Shown piece by piece: positions 20,040 to 32,329 of a stretch of DNA of 64,000 nt (its first letter is position 1; each line of letters opens with the position of its first letter). This DNA is from Lateolabrax maculatus (Eukaryota; Chordata; Actinopteri; Acropomatiformes; Lateolabracidae): assembly GCA_031216445.1 (NCBI GenBank), contig CM062209.1, positions 23,299,001-23,363,000 of the forward strand, read 5' to 3'. The position numbers and the translations under genes are program-made. A model generated the notes under the pieces. The model saw only the letters and a program-made list of their open reading frames with translations, was not told the origin of the DNA and did no database searches.

Positions 20040-20561
20040 TCAGTTGTATACATTTCGCCGGGACCATCTCTGTATGGCGTCGCACGTGCCGACGGGGTGC
20101 GAGCAGACCTGGATCGTCTGAGCATCGTTGAAGCTGTCGTCCCAGCAGAACTCTTCCGTGCAGGGGATGAGACCGCCGCCGCCGCGTATCAGCGCCGAAC
20201 GAGGCTGGACTCTGTCCCCGTGGACTCCTTCTGGTCCCTTTTCTTCTTCTTCTTCTTCTTCTTCTTCTGCTCGTGCTCCTGCTTCTCCTGCTTCTACTTT
20301 TCCTTCTACTTCTGCTCGTGCTTCTCCTGCTTCTACTTTTCCTTCTTCTTCGGGCTCCCCGTCCACCACGTCGTACGGCCCAAAGTCGTCGAGCGCGGAG
20401 AATGGGTTAGCGCACTGCGCCTCTATCCCGGCGTGCAATTTGGCATGCAATTTGGCGTACCTGACGACAAACTCGGGGCCGTAGAGCCGGCACTGATCCG
20501 GAGACATGCGGATGAACTGGTTAAAGTTGTCAAAGTGGTCGACGAAAGCGTACATTCCCAT
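20040..20561 (-). CDS. Unidentified open frame, 173 residues, composite module 3
   Basis: Same frame as 666-1208 with a shorter Glu/Ala repeat, a longer poly-Glu run and a few substitutions (WDDSFNDA, SALIRGG). All length changes are in frame. Confidence 0.3.
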   Translation of the reverse strand: MGMYAFVDHFDNFNQFIRMSPDQCRLYGPEFVVRYAKLHAKLHAGIEAQCANPFSALDDFGPYDVVDGEPEEEGKVEAGEARAEVEGKVEAGEAGARAEEEEEEEEEKGPEGVHGDRVQPRSALIRGGGGLIPCTEEFCWDDSFNDAQTIQVCSHPVGTCDAIQRWSRRNVYN

Positions 20562-21106
20562 GGCTACTAGGCACTTGCAGAGCAGAGGGTCACGTCTTTT
20601 TTATTTTTATGCTCCCAGAGACGTTCATGTGGTCTCCAGGCAAACCGCTGCTGCTGCTGCTGCTGCTGCTGCCACCTCCTCATCATTATCATTTCTTCAG
20701 CCCCGTTCCTCATCTCGATTTCTGTTGCGCGAGTCATCATCTGCTTTTGAACATTTTCCCACTATAGGGGATTTTATGTGTGACTCATCCCCTTCTTCTT
20801 CTTCTTCTTCTTCTTCTTCCTCCCCACGAGCGTCGGGCCTCCGCGACCCGTCACTCCTCTCCTTCCACTCGTCCTTCCCCTTGTCCTCCTTCTTCTTCTT
20901 CTTCTTCTTCTTCTTCTTCTTCTCACTGTCACTCTCGCCGCCTCCGCACGCTCTTGTGCCTCCTGCTGGCAGGAATGTGCACATAGCTGCCTGAACTGAA
21001 CGGTTTTTCTTTCACGGCCACAAGGAGCCAGTGTTCTTCTCCTGGAGTTACACGGAAATCGATTTTTAAAAGACCCCCCCTCACCCACGTTTCTCCCGCG
21101 AGCAGC

Positions 21107-21570
21107 GGGCCTCCGTGACCCGACGATGCGTGGCCCCTCCACTTTCCACTCGTCCTTCGCCTCGTCCTTCTACTTCTTCTCCTATTTCCCCTCTCCTCTT
21201 CGCCTTTCACGCTGTCCCTCCGCACGCCCTCATTCCTCCCAGCGCACGACCGGCCTCCGTGACCCGGCGAGGCGTGGCCCCTCCACTTTCCACTCGTCCT
21301 TCGCCTCGTCCTTCTACTTCTTCTCCTTCCTTCGCAACGTCCTTCTACTTCTTCTCCTTTTTTTCCCTCTCCTCTTCGCCTTTCTCGCTGTCCCTCCGCA
21401 CGCCCTCGTTCCTCCCGGCGCGCGGCGGGCCTCGGCGGCCCGACGAGGCGTCGCCCCTCCACTTTCCCATCGTCCTTCGCCTCGTCCTTCCACTTCTTCT
21501 CCTTTTTTTTCTCTCCTCTTCTCCTTCTCACCCTCGTTCCTCCCAGTGCCTGGCGGGCCTCGGCGACCCG
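21107..21570. repeat. Minisatellite of composite module 3
   Basis: Same units as 1789-2260, about four copies starting with GGGCCTCCGTGACCC-type sequence. Confidence 0.7.
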
Positions 21571-21975
21571 GCGTCACGGTGGCTATCTTTGTGTATTTCT
21601 GCGTGCATTTCTGCCCTTCGCTTGAATGCGAAGGATAAGTCATTTCAGAGGGTAATACTGTACTTTTTACTCCACTACATTTGTGATTGTTATTGTGATA
21701 AGTTTGCAGATTCCGATTTTACATTGAAAAAACGTGATGGTTTCATAGACTAGGATGCAGTATAATACATGAAAAGTTTGTTTTCTTAAAAACATATCCT
21801 ATAATGATGTAACACTGACAGGGGCCGCAGACTGTCATAACGGCTCATTTTTTTTTGTTATAGTAACAGGATTTGCTTTGTTTCCTGACACGCTACAGCT
21901 TCTACCCAGATAGAGAGAATACCAAAACCTTATGACACAGCATCTTTGAAGGGGCTGTTTGTCACGTCGGCGACC

Positions 21976-22094
21976 GCTTACGGCCACACCACCCTCAACG
22001 CGCTCGATCTCGTCCGATCTCGGAGGCCAAGCAGGGTCGGGCCTGGTTAGTACTTGGATGGGAGACCGCCTGGGAATACCAGGTGCTGTAAGCT
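21976..22094 (+). rRNA. 5S rRNA gene, type alpha
   Basis: Full 119-bp alpha type with TGGGAATACCAGGTGC intact and a TTTTT terminator. Confidence 0.92.
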
Positions 22095-22229
22095 TTTTCC
22101 ACTCCGTTTAAAAAGGTAGAGATTCGTAGTGTGCACCCCGTCCCTTTGGATATCAAAAACAGCAAGCAGTTTTGCACCAGAGGGCGCCATCGACCACTTG
22201 GAGGACTGCATGAAACTAGAAAGAGAAAA

Positions 22230-22338
22230 AGCTTACAGCACCCGGTATTCCCAGGCGGTCTCCCATCCAAGTACTAACCAGGCCCTACGCTGCTTAGCTT
22301 CCGAGATCGGACTCGTTCAGAGTGGTGTGGCCATAAGC
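22230..22338 (-). pseudogene. 5S rRNA gene with a 10-bp deletion
   Basis: Minus-strand copy of 109 bases. Ten bases are missing in the first third of the gene, and the 5' end reads GCTTATGGCC. The 3' two thirds match the other minus copies. Confidence 0.82.
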
Positions 22339-22957
22339 TGCAGCGCTGGGACCAAAACAGTCTTTTTATAGACGTGGATTAGCATCATCGCGGCTATCTG
22401 TGTGTATTTCCGTCCATTGGGGACATTGACATATTTGTAAAAGTTCCAGGGCAAGGAGCTCTGATTACAGTCATACAATTTCCCCACATGAATGAATGAT
22501 AAAGACTGTTTATAGCAGCGCTGGAGTCTAATTAAGTATTTTTACCGTACATGAGTACACGTATGCTGCTTATCCTTCACTCGAATATTTCGATTCCATG
22601 CTACCTACACTTCCTACTCCACCTCCTTTCAGAGGGAAATATTGGACTTTTTACTCCACTACGTTTGTGATTGTTATGGCCACAAGTCTGCAGATTTCGA
22701 TTTTACATTTAAAACATGTGATGGTTTCATAAACTATGATGGAGCATAACACGTGGAAAGTTTATTTTCTTAAAAACATATCCCATAATCATGTAGCGCT
22801 GAGAGGGGCCGCAGACTGTTGTAACGGCTCAGTTTTTGCTTCTAGCAACAGGATTTGTTTTGTTTCCTGACAATCTGCACTTTCTGCCCATATAGAGAGA
22901 ATACCAAAACCTTATGTCACAGCATCTTCAAAGGGTCCGTTTGTCGCTGCTGCGACC

Positions 22958-23076
22958 GCTTACGGCCACACCACCCTGAACAAGCCCGATCTCGTCCGAT
23001 CTCGGAAGCCAAGCAGGGTCGGGCCTGCTTAGTACTTGGATGGGAGACTGCCTGGGAATACCGGGTGCTGTAAGCT
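22958..23076 (+). rRNA. 5S rRNA gene, type beta
   Basis: Full length with the same sequence as 16826-16944 by eye and a TTTT terminator. Confidence 0.92.
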
Positions 23077-23329
23077 TTTCCACTCCGTTACAAACATAGA
23101 GCATACATAGTATGCGCACCATCCCTTTGGATATCAAAAGAAACAAAGAAAAAACCAAGCGGTTTTGCACTCGAGGGCGCTATCAGACCCTTTTGAGGAG
23201 TTACTTTAAAAACGGCAGAAGACCGCTGCCATGAAGTTGACTTAAACAGCGCAATCAGTAATCTGTTGAAGCAGGGCCACGGAAGCCAAAGACTACGTGG
23301 CGCCGTTCCTTTTTTCAAGGCAAACATGC

Positions 23330-24053
23330 TCTCAAGTCAGTCTGGACACACAAAAGTGATACGAACAACTCATGAAAGGTGAGCGAGTAATCAACAATTA
23401 CAAAGCAAAGCTGGATCATACCAGTTTCCATTCGTCAACCTCGTTTCCACCTGGAATCACTGTTCCTCTTGTTGATGCGTTGGCCATTTGTCCTCATGAT
23501 TGTCCATGTTGTTCCTGTTGACCCTTTAAATAATTCTGCTGTGTTTTTGACTGATCTAATTTGACCACAGATGAAGCATTTGGTGCTGTGTTATTAAAGT
23601 CACGGAACTTTAATGACTGGCATCACAACAAATGATCTCGGACCAGCCTTGTAGCGGTGCTCAGTATTCAGAGTTTAAATCCTTGCACATTAAGCGTTGA
23701 CATTATTTTGTCTATTCCCTGTTTTGCTTTTTTGAAGGGATCATTTGTTAATAGAATGTGACTTTTTAATAATAACCTATTAATTGATTTAAGCCCGCCA
23801 CTTAAAGGGGAGGACCTGTGTTCCATGGAGCGGAAGCAGTACTGAACTGTTTTCACAGCCGTTGACAGCTCGCTCCGCTCGCGTGGATGTGCGTCAATTG
23901 TCGGGTGTCACTGAATTAACTTTTTTCATGTGTATAATGAGAAATATCTCAGGCTATCTATAAAGTAATATAAAAGCAAAGTCATTAATATTATTGCCAC
24001 TTGTACCTTCTAATTGCCTTGTGTAGGTTTTACTTTGAGAGAAGAGAATAAAA
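23330..24053. other. Spacer between 5S genes, no gene seen
   Basis: This 724-bp segment recurs at 43021-43744. It has no RNA gene I recognise and no long frame. It contains the short inverted pair AAAGTCACGGAACTTTAATGACT. Its origin is unknown. Confidence 0.6.
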
Positions 24054-24171
24054 ACTTACAGCACCTGGTATTCCCAGGCGGTCTTCCATCCAAGTACTAA
24101 CCAGGCGCGACCCTGCTTAGCTTCCGAGATCGAACGAGATCGGGCGCGTTCAGGGTGGTGTGGCCGTAAGC
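24054..24171 (-). rRNA. 5S rRNA gene, minus strand
   Basis: Near full length, with sequence in the first half closer to canonical fish 5S (GAACGCGCCCGATCTCG, AAGCTAAGCAGG). Odd changes are GTCGCGCC and GGATGGAAGACC in the internal promoter region. The 3' end reads GTAAG then TTTTT. Confidence 0.88.
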
Positions 24172-24617
24172 AAGAGCGCAGGGAACAAAAAGCCTTTTTA
24201 TAGATGTGGATCGGCATCACGGCGGCTATCTTTGTGTATTTCTGCGTGCATTTCTGCCCTTCGCTTGAATGCGAAGGATAAGTCATTTCAGAGGGTAATA
24301 CTGTACTTTTTACTCCACTACATTTGTGATTGTTATTGTGATAAGTTTGCAGATTCCGATTTTACATTGAAAAAACGTGATGGTTTCATAGACTAGGATG
24401 CAGTATAATACATGAAAAGTTTGTTTTCTTAAAAACATATCCTATAATGATGTAACACTGACAGGGGCCGCAGACTGTCATAACGGCTCATTTTTTTTGT
24501 TATGGTAACAGGATTTGCTTTGTTTCCTGACACGCTACAGCTTCTACCCAGATAGAGAGAATACCAAAACCTTATGACACAGCATCTTTGAAGGGGCTGT
24601 TTGTCACGTCGGCGACC

Positions 24618-24736
24618 GCTTACGGCCACACCACCCTCAACGCGCTCGATCTCGTCCGATCTCGGAGGCCAAGCAGGGTCGGGCCTGGTTAGTACTTGGA
24701 TGGGAGACCGCCTGGGAATACCAGGTGCTGTAAGCT
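24618..24736 (+). rRNA. 5S rRNA gene, type alpha
   Basis: Full length and identical to 21976-22094 by eye. Confidence 0.92.
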
Positions 24737-24872
24737 TTTTCCACTCCGTTTAAAAAGGTAGAGTGTACGTAGTGTGCACCCCGTCCCTTTGGATATCAAA
24801 AACAGCAAGCAGTTTTGCACCAGAGGGCGCCATCGACCACTTGGAGGACTGTATGAAACTAGAAAGAGAAAA

Positions 24873-24991
24873 AGCTTACAGCACCCGGTATTCCCAGGCG
24901 GTCTCCCATCCAAGTACTAACCAGGCCCTACGCTGCTTAGCTTCAGAGATCGGACGAGATCGGGCGCGTTCAGGGTGGTGTGGCCGTAAGC
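24873..24991 (-). rRNA. 5S rRNA gene, minus strand
   Basis: Full length. The internal region reads AGCAGCGTAGGGCC instead of AGCAGGGTCGGGCC, and there is a C-to-A change in the neighbouring GAGATC segment. Function is uncertain. Confidence 0.88.
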
Positions 24992-25608
24992 TGCAGCGCT
25001 GGGACCAAAACAGTCTTTTTATTGACGTGGATTAGCATCATCGCGGCTATCTGTGTGTATTTCCGTCCATTGGGGACATTGACATATTTGTAAAAGTTCC
25101 AGGGCAAGGAGCTCTGATTACAGTCATACAATTTCCCCACATGAATGAATGATAAAGACTGTTTATCGCAGCGCTGGAGTCTAATTAAGTATTTTTACCG
25201 TACATGAGTACACGTATGCTGCTTATCCTTCACTCGAATATTTCGATTCCATGCTACCTACACTTCCTACTCCACCTCCTTTCAGAGGGAAATATTGGAC
25301 TTTTTACTCCACTACGTTTGTGATTGTTATGGCCACAAGTCTGCAGATTTCGATTTTACATTTAAAACGTGATGGTTTCATAAACTATGATGGAGCATAA
25401 CACGTGGAAAGTTTATTTTCTTAAAAACATATCCCATAATCATGTAGCGCTGAGAGGGGCCGCAGACTGTTGTAACGGCTCAGTTTTTGCTTCTAGCAAC
25501 AGGATTTGTTTTGTTTCCTGACAATCTGCACTTTCTGCCCATATAGAGAGAATACCAAAACCTTATGTCACAGCATCTTCAAAGGGTCCGTTTGTCGCTG
25601 CTGCGACC

Positions 25609-25727
25609 GCTTACGGCCACACCACCCTGAACAAGCCCGATCTCGTCCGATCTCGGAAGCCAAGCAGGGTCGGGCCTGCTTAGTACTTGGATGGGAGACT
25701 GCCTGGGAATACCGGGTGCTGTAAGCT
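25609..25727 (+). rRNA. 5S rRNA gene, type beta
   Basis: Full length and identical to 16826-16944 by eye. Last 5S gene of composite module 3. Confidence 0.92.
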
Positions 25728-25979
25728 TTTCCACTCCGTTACAAACATAGAGCATACATAGTATGCGCACCATCCCTTTGGATATCAAAAGAAACAAAGA
25801 AAAAACCAAGCGGTTTTGCACTCGAGGGCGCTATCAGACCCTTTTGAGGAGTTACTTTAAAAACGGCAGAAGACCGCTGCCATGAAGTTGACTTAAACAG
25901 CGCAATCAGTAATCTGTTGAAGCAGGGCCACGGAAGCCAAAGACTACGTGGCGCCGTTCCTTTTTTCAAGGCAAACATG

Positions 25980-26024
25980 CTTTGGTTTCAATGCAGTAAG
26001 TGCTTTTTTGTTGGGGTAGTTTTG
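25980..26024 (+). pseudogene. mir430: miR-430 variant E without 5' arm
   Basis: Mature arm 25997-26019 is intact. The 5' arm is replaced by the end of composite module 3. Confidence 0.85.
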
Positions 26025-26322
26025 CTGACCTCTGCATCTTCAGGTGTGAGCTGTGTGCCACTTGAAAACTTCAGTAAGAGATACACTTAATTTGTAGTCA
26101 CATTCTAGAATTGCAGGACAAGAAAATAAAGTACTGCGCTTTGATGTTGGGGTTGGATTCCGTACTGAAGCCCTACATTCCCTAAACTAAATCTGCCTCT
26201 TTGTATTGCTTTAAACTACTGCTGATGAAACATCAACTGGACGCTGCCAATTAGGTGCATCAAGTAAAGTCTTCGGAGGGTAAGTGACCACTTATCAACT
26301 GCTAATGCCCTGCATGAATTTA

Positions 26323-26430
26323 AGATGATCCTCATCTGTTCATCAAGTACAAAGTCTTCCAGACAACACCATTGAAACTTCATATAAAAGAGGCGGAGCT
26401 GGGTGGAAATGGCTGCATTTAGTATTTAAG
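26323..26430 (+). promoter_or_regulatory. P1 promoter module
   Basis: TATAAAA at 26393-26399 followed by GCATTTAG. No hairpin A follows; it runs into a P2 module. Confidence 0.55.
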
Positions 26431-26869
26431 ATGGACAAATCTCTGCAAGAGACACCACTTCCTCTGCAAGTGGGGCACAAAGATGATGATCCTCAACTGT
26501 TCATCAAGTACAATGATTTCCTTTGTTAACGTAGCATTGCCAACGCCATTGACACTTCATAAAAAAGGAGGCAGAGTTGGGTGGAAATGGCTGCATTCAG
26601 TATTTAAGATGGACAAATCCTGCAAGAATTTGCAGTCACATTCTAGAATTGCAGGACAAGAAAATAGAATAATGCGCTTTGATGTTGGGGTTGGATTCCG
26701 TACTGAAGCCATACAATCCCTAAACTAAATCTGCCTCTATGTGTTGCTTTTAAACTACTGCTGATAAAACATCAACTGGACACTGCCAATGACGTGCATC
26801 AAGTAAAGTCTTTAAGATGATTTAAGATGATCCTCATCTGTTCATCAAGTATAATGACTTCCTTTTTTA

Positions 26870-26945
26870 ACGTAGCATTGCCAACACCATTGAAACTTTA
26901 TAAAAAAAGAAGGCGGAGTTGGGTGGAAATGGCTGCATTTAGTAT
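26870..26945 (+). promoter_or_regulatory. P2 promoter module with intact TATA
   Basis: TATAAAA at 26899 and an initiator-like GCATTTAG near 26936. The hairpin E base begins at 26969, 70 bases after the TATA, leaving a predicted 5' leader of only about 30 bases. Confidence 0.5.
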
Positions 26946-26968
26946 TTAAGATGGACAAATCTCTGCAA

Positions 26969-27034
26969 GTATCCTAACACAAACACTAACTTTGGTTTCA
27001 ATGCAGTAAGTGCTTTTTTGTTGGGGTAGTTTTG
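26969..27034 (+). ncRNA. mir430: pre-miR-430 variant E
   Basis: Mature arm 27007-27029: TAAGTGCTTTTTTGTTGGGG then TAG. The 5' arm starts GTATCC rather than GTACCC, as in all copies placed directly behind a P2 module. Confidence 0.92.
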
Positions 27035-27961
27035 CTGACATCTGCATCTTCAGGTGTGAGCTGCGTGCCATTTGAAAACTTCAGTAAGAGATACACTTAA
27101 TTTGTAGTCACATTCTAGAATTGCAGGACAAGAAAATAGAATAATGCGCTTTGATGTTGGGGTTGGATTCCGTACTGAAGCCATACAATCCCTAAACTAA
27201 ATCTGCCTCTTTGTGTTGCTTTTAAACTACTGCTGATAAAACATCAGCTGGACACTGCCAATGACGTGCATCAAGTAAAGTCTTTAAGATGATTTAAGAT
27301 GATCCTCATCTGTTCATCAAGTAGAATGACTTCCTTTTTTAACGTAGCATTGCCAACACCATTGAAACTTTATGAAAAAAGAAGGCGGAGTTGGGTGGAA
27401 ATGGGTGCATTCAGTATTTAAGATGGACAAATCTCTGCAAGAGACACCACTTCCTCTGCAAGTGGGGCACAAAGATGATGATCCTCATCTGTTCATCAAG
27501 TACAATGATTTCCTTTGTTAACGTAGCATTGCCAACGCCATTGACACTTCATAAAAAAGGAGGCAGAGTTGGGTGGAAATGGCTGCATTCAGTATTTAAG
27601 ATGGACAAATCTCTGCAAGAATTTGTAGTCACATTCTAGAATTGCAGGACAAGAACATAGAATAATGCACTTTGATGTTGGGGTTGGATTCCGTACTGAA
27701 GCCATACAATCCCTAAACTAAATCTGCCTCTTTGTGTTGCTTTTAAATTTCTGCTGATAAAACATCAGCTGGACACTGCCAATGACGTGCATCAAGTAAA
27801 GTCTTTAAGATGATTTAAGATGATCCTCATCTGTTCATCAAGTAGAATGACTTCCTTTTTTAACGTAGCATTGCCAACACCATTGAAACTTCGTAAAAAA
27901 AGAAGGCGGAGTTGGGTGGAAATGGCTGCATTCAGTATTTAAGATGGACAAATCTCTGCAA

Positions 27962-28027
27962 GTATCCTAACACAAACACTAACTTTGGTTTCAATGCAGT
28001 AAGTGCTTTTTTGTTGGGGTAGTTTTG
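27962..28027 (+). ncRNA. mir430: pre-miR-430 variant E
   Basis: Mature arm 28000-28022, directly behind a P2 module whose TATA reads CGTAAAA. Confidence 0.92.
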
Positions 28028-28324
28028 CTGACCTCTGCATCTTCAGGTGTGAGCTGTGTGCCATTTGAAAACTTCAGTAAGAGATACACTCAATTTGTAG
28101 TCACATTCTAGAATTGCAGGACAAGAAAATAGAATAATGCGCTTTGATGTTGGGGTTGGATTCCGTACTGAAGCCATACAATCCCTGAACTAAATCTGCC
28201 TCTTTGTGTTGCTTTTAAACTACTGCTGATAAAACATCAACTGGACAATGCCAATAAGGTGCATCAAGTAAAGTCTTCGGAGGCTAAGTGACCACTTATC
28301 AACTGCTAATGCCCTGCATGAATT

Positions 28325-28435
28325 TAAGATGATCCTCATCTGTTCATCAAGTACAAAGTCTTCCAGACAACACCACTGAAACTTCATATAAAAGAGGCGG
28401 AGCTGGGTGGAAACGGCTGCATTCAGTATTTAAGG
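28325..28435 (+). promoter_or_regulatory. P1 promoter module
   Basis: TATAAAA at 28387-28393, exactly 160 bases before hairpin A. Confidence 0.65.
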
Positions 28436-28546
28436 TGGACAAATCTCTGCAAGAAACACCACTTCCTCTGCAAGTGGGGCAGAAAAACAAGCAACACCTG
28501 GATTATGGAGAAACTCTTAGGCAACAAAGCTTGCCAACTGTAAGTC

Positions 28547-28626
28547 TGTCATATTGACCCAACTTGAGCATTGAGTTGTGTTTGAATACAGTTAAGTGCT
28601 ACTTGTTGGGGCGGTTGTACATGACA
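28547..28626 (+). ncRNA. mir430: pre-miR-430 variant A
   Basis: Mature arm 28593-28614. First hairpin of a full A-D-B-C-D block. Confidence 0.92.
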
Positions 28627-28672
28627 AATGCTGCAGACTGTAACTGAAGACAGATTTCATTTGAATTACATT

Positions 28673-28742
28673 CAGATCACCTCAAATGGAGACACTGATG
28701 ATTCTTGTGTTCATAAGTGCTTCTCTTTGGGGTTGTCTTGGT
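28673..28742 (+). ncRNA. mir430: pre-miR-430 variant D
   Basis: Mature arm 28714-28735. Confidence 0.92.
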
Positions 28743-28817
28743 TGTGAATTCTTCAGCTAACATATAACTGGACAAATGCATCATTTTCACATGACTAACT
28801 AAATGCATTACTTGTCA

Positions 28818-28890
28818 CCAACACTACCAAAACAAGAGCACTGACTTGAATTGTGAATGCAGTAAGTGCTACTTGTTGGGGTAGTTTTGC
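28818..28890 (+). ncRNA. mir430: pre-miR-430 variant B
   Basis: Mature arm 28863-28884, tail TAG. Confidence 0.92.
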
Positions 28891-28988
28891 TGACCTCTGA
28901 AGTCCCAGGTTCCCTTCACATAATTCATCAGGATAGCAATTCTAGGTCAGCTCTTACTGGGTTAAGAATACATTTATTGTACCTCATC

Positions 28989-29060
28989 AGTATTCCCCTG
29001 ACATGAGCATTGACTTGAAATTTGAATTCAGTAAGTGCTACTTGTTGGGGCAGTTTTAAT
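28989..29060 (+). ncRNA. mir430: pre-miR-430 variant C
   Basis: Mature arm 29032-29053, tail CAG. Confidence 0.9.
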
Positions 29061-29116
29061 TGACAAAAGCAACTGAATGCATTGGTAGACCTTTTTTTTA
29101 TTACAGAAATCAGTCT

Positions 29117-29186
29117 CAGATAACTTCAAATGGAGACACTAATGATTCTTGTGTTCATAAGTGCTTCTTTTTGGGGTTGTCTTGGA
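29117..29186 (+). ncRNA. mir430: pre-miR-430 variant D
   Basis: Mature arm 29158-29179 with the CTTCTTTTTGGGG form seen at 12763. Confidence 0.9.
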
Positions 29187-30083
29187 TGTGAATTCTTCAG
29201 CTAACATATAACTGGACAAATGCATCATTTTTGTAGTCACATTCTAGAATTGCAGGACAAGAAAATAGAGACCTGCGCTTTGAAGTTGGGGTTGGATTCC
29301 GTACTGAAGCCCTACATTCCCTAAACTAAATCTGCCTCTTTGTATTGCTTTAAACTACTGCTGATAAAACATCAACTGGACATGCATCATCAACTGACGT
29401 GCATCAAGTAAAGTCTTTAAGATGATTTAAGATGATCCTCATCTGTTCATCAAGTACAATGACTTCCTTTGTTACCCTAGCATTGCCAACACCATTGAGA
29501 CTTCATAAAAAAGAAAGCAGAGTTGGGTGGAAATGGCTGCATTCAGTATTTAAGATGGACAAATCTCTGCAAGAAACACCCCTTCCTCTGCAAGCGGGGC
29601 ACAAAGATGATGATCCTCATCTGTTCATCAAGTACAATGATTTCCTTTGTTAACGTAGCATGGCCAACACCATTGAAACTTCATAAAAAAGAAAGCAGAG
29701 TTGGGTGGAAATGGCTGCATTCAGTATTTAAGATGGACAAATCTCTGCAAGAATTTGTAGTCACATTCTAGAATTGCAGGACAAGAACATAGAATAATGC
29801 ACTTTGATGTTGGGGTTGGATTCCGTACTGAAGCCATACAATCCCTAAACTAAATCTGCCTCTTTGTGTTGCTTTTAAACTTCTGCTGATAAAACATCAG
29901 CTGGACACTGCCAATGACGTGCATCAAGTAAAGTCTTTAAGATGATCCTAATCTGTTCATCAAGTAGAATGACTTCCTTTTTTAACGTAGCATTGCCAAC
30001 ACCATTGAAACTTTTTAAAAAAAGAAGGCGGAGTTGGGTGGAAATGGCTGCATTTAGTGTTTAAGATGGACAAATCTCTGCAA

Positions 30084-30149
30084 GTATCCTAACACAAACA
30101 CTAACTTTGGTTTCAATGCAGTAAGTGCTTTTTTGTTGGGGTAGTTTTG
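30084..30149 (+). ncRNA. mir430: pre-miR-430 variant E
   Basis: Mature arm 30122-30144. The P2 module in front reads CTTTTTAAAAAAAG. Confidence 0.92.
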
Positions 30150-31253
30150 CTGACCTCTGCATCTTCAGGTGTGAGCTGTGTGCCATTTGAAAACTTCAGT
30201 AAGAGATACACTTAATTTGTAGTCACATTCTAGAATTGCAGGACAAGAAAATAGAGACCTGCGCTTTGAAGTTGGGGTTGGATTCCGTACTGAAGCACTA
30301 CATTCCCTAAACTAAATCTGCCTCTTTGTATTGCTTTAAACTACTGCTGATAAAACATCAACTGGACACTGCCAATGACGTGCATCAAGTAAAGTCTTTA
30401 AGATGATTTAAGATGATCCTCATCTGTTCATCAAGTAGAATGACTTCCTTTTTTAACGTAGCATTGCCAACACCATTGAAACTTCATAAAAAAAGAAGGC
30501 GGAGTTGGGTGGAAATGGCTGCATTTAGTATTTAAGATGGACAAATCTCTGCAAGAGACACCACTTCCTCTGCAAGTGGGGCACAAAGATGATGATCCTC
30601 ATCTGTTCATCAAGTAGAATGACTTCCTTATTTAACGTAGCATTGCCAACACCATTGAAACTTTATGAAAAAAGAAGGCGCATTTGGGTGGAAATGGCTG
30701 CATTTAGTATTTAAGATGGACAAATCTCTGCAAGAGAGACCACTTCCTCTGCAAGTGGGGCACAAAGATGATGATCCTCATCTGTTCATCAAGTACAATG
30801 ATTTCCTTTGTTAACGTAGCATTGCCAACGCCATTGACACTACATAAAAAAGGAGGCAGAGTTGGGTGGAAATGGCTGCATTCAGTATTTAAGATGGACA
30901 AATCTCTGCAAGAATTTGTAGTCACATTCTAGAATTGCAGGACAAGAAAATAGAATAATGCGCTTTGATGTTGGGGTTGGATTCCGTACTAAGCGATACA
31001 ATCCCTAAACTAAATCTGCCTCTTTGTGTTGCTTTTAAACTACTGCTGATAAAACATCAGCTGGACACTGCCAATGACGTGCATCAAGTAAAGTCTTTAA
31101 GATGATTTAAGATGATCCTCATCTGTTCATCAAGTAGAATGACTTCCTTTTTTAACGTAGCATTGCCAACACCATTGAAACTTCATAAAAAAAGAAGGCG
31201 GAGTTGGGTGGAAATTGCTGCATTCAGTATTTAAGATGGACAAATCTCTGCAA

Positions 31254-31320
31254 GTATCCTAACACAAACACTAACTTTGGTTTCAATGCAGTAAGTGCTT
31301 TATTTGTTGGGGTAGTTTTG
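31254..31320 (+). ncRNA. mir430: pre-miR-430 variant E, 24-nt form
   Basis: Mature arm 31292-31315 has CTTTATTTGTTGGGG, one base longer than the usual E; the extra base lies outside the seed. Confidence 0.9.
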
Positions 31321-31599
31321 CTGACCTCTGCATCTTCAGGTGTGAGCTGTGTGCCATTTGAAAACTTCAGTAAGAGATACACTTAATTTGTAGTCACATT
31401 CTAGAATTGCAGGACAAGAAAATAGAATAATGTGCTTTGATGTTGGGGTTGGATTGCGTACTGAAGCGCTACATTCCCTAAACTAAATCTGCCTCTTTGT
31501 GTTGCTTTTAAACTACTGCTGATAAAACATCAACACACAACAAGCAAAACCTTGACTATGGAGAATCTCTTAAGCGACAAATATTGCCAACTGTAAGTC

Positions 31600-31679
31600 T
31601 GTCATATTGACCCAACTTGAGCATTGAGTTGTGTTTGAATACAGTTAAGTGCTACTTGTTGGGGCGGTTGTACATGACA
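31600..31679 (+). ncRNA. mir430: pre-miR-430 variant A
   Basis: Mature arm 31646-31667, behind the ACACACAACAAGC leader. Confidence 0.92.
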
Positions 31680-31725
31680 AATGCTGCAGACTGTACCCGA
31701 AGACAGATTTCATTTGAATTACATT

Positions 31726-31795
31726 CAGATCACCTCAAATGGAGACACTAATGATTCTTGTGTTCATAAGTGCTTCTCTTTGGGGTTGTCTTGGA
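31726..31795 (+). ncRNA. mir430: pre-miR-430 variant D
   Basis: Mature arm 31767-31788. Confidence 0.92.
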
Positions 31796-31864
31796 TGTGA
31801 AAAGATTGAAGATGATTGAAATTCCTTCCAGAAAGCTGATTCAGAGACACATTTCAGTGAGAAG

Positions 31865-31921
31865 TGCATTTCAACTTGAGCAACCCTCTGACTTCACTAC
31901 CAAGAAAGTGCTATATAGTTA
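31865..31921 (+). pseudogene. mir430: Truncated miR-430 variant F
   Basis: AAAGTGCTATATAGTT at 31905 followed by AATATTG; GGGG tract deleted. Confidence 0.75.
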
Positions 31922-31965
31922 ATATTGTTTCTTTGCTCATCAAGGTCTAGATTTGGTCAATAATA

Positions 31966-32031
31966 GTACCCTAACACAAACACTAACTTTGGTTTCAATG
32001 CAGTAAGTGCTTTTTTGTTGGGGTAGTTTTG
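31966..32031 (+). ncRNA. mir430: pre-miR-430 variant E
   Basis: Mature arm 32004-32026. 5' arm starts GTACCC. Confidence 0.92.
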
Positions 32032-32329
32032 CTGACCTCTGCATCTTCAGGTGTGAGCTGTGTGCCATTTGAAAACTTCAGTAAGAGATACACTTAATTT
32101 GTAGTCACATTCTAGAATTGCAGGACAAGAAAATAGAATAATGCGCTTTGATGTTGGGGTTGGATTCTGTACTGAAGCCCTACATTCCCTAAACTATATC
32201 TGCCTCTTTGTGTTGCTTTTAAACTACTGCTGATGAAACATCAACTGGACGCTGCCAATGAGGTGCATCAAGTAAAGTCTTCGGAGGCTAAGTGACCACT
32301 TATCAACTGCTAATGCCCTGCATGAATTT

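Larger units (their letters stand above)
19556..25979. mobile_element. Composite module copy 3 with seven 5S loci
   Basis: The longest copy. It starts with the piggyBac-like end, unidentified frame and minisatellite, and then carries 5S genes in the order + - + - + - +. The junctions match the other copies. It looks like a fusion of two 5S-bearing units, because the alpha-minus-beta order is repeated. Confidence 0.7.

Noticed and set aside
15956..25727. 5S copies as 5S-derived SINEs
   Set aside because: Copies end at the 5S 3' end with a T-run terminator, have a shared upstream spacer, and show no SINE body or A-rich tail joined to them.
31204..31386. A frame ending in ALFVGVVLLTSASSG that looks like a leader exon with splice-like TGCAG/TAAGT edges
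   Set aside because: The hydrophobic run is the mature E arm (TAAGTGCTT...GGGGTAG) and the apparent splice acceptor is its loop.
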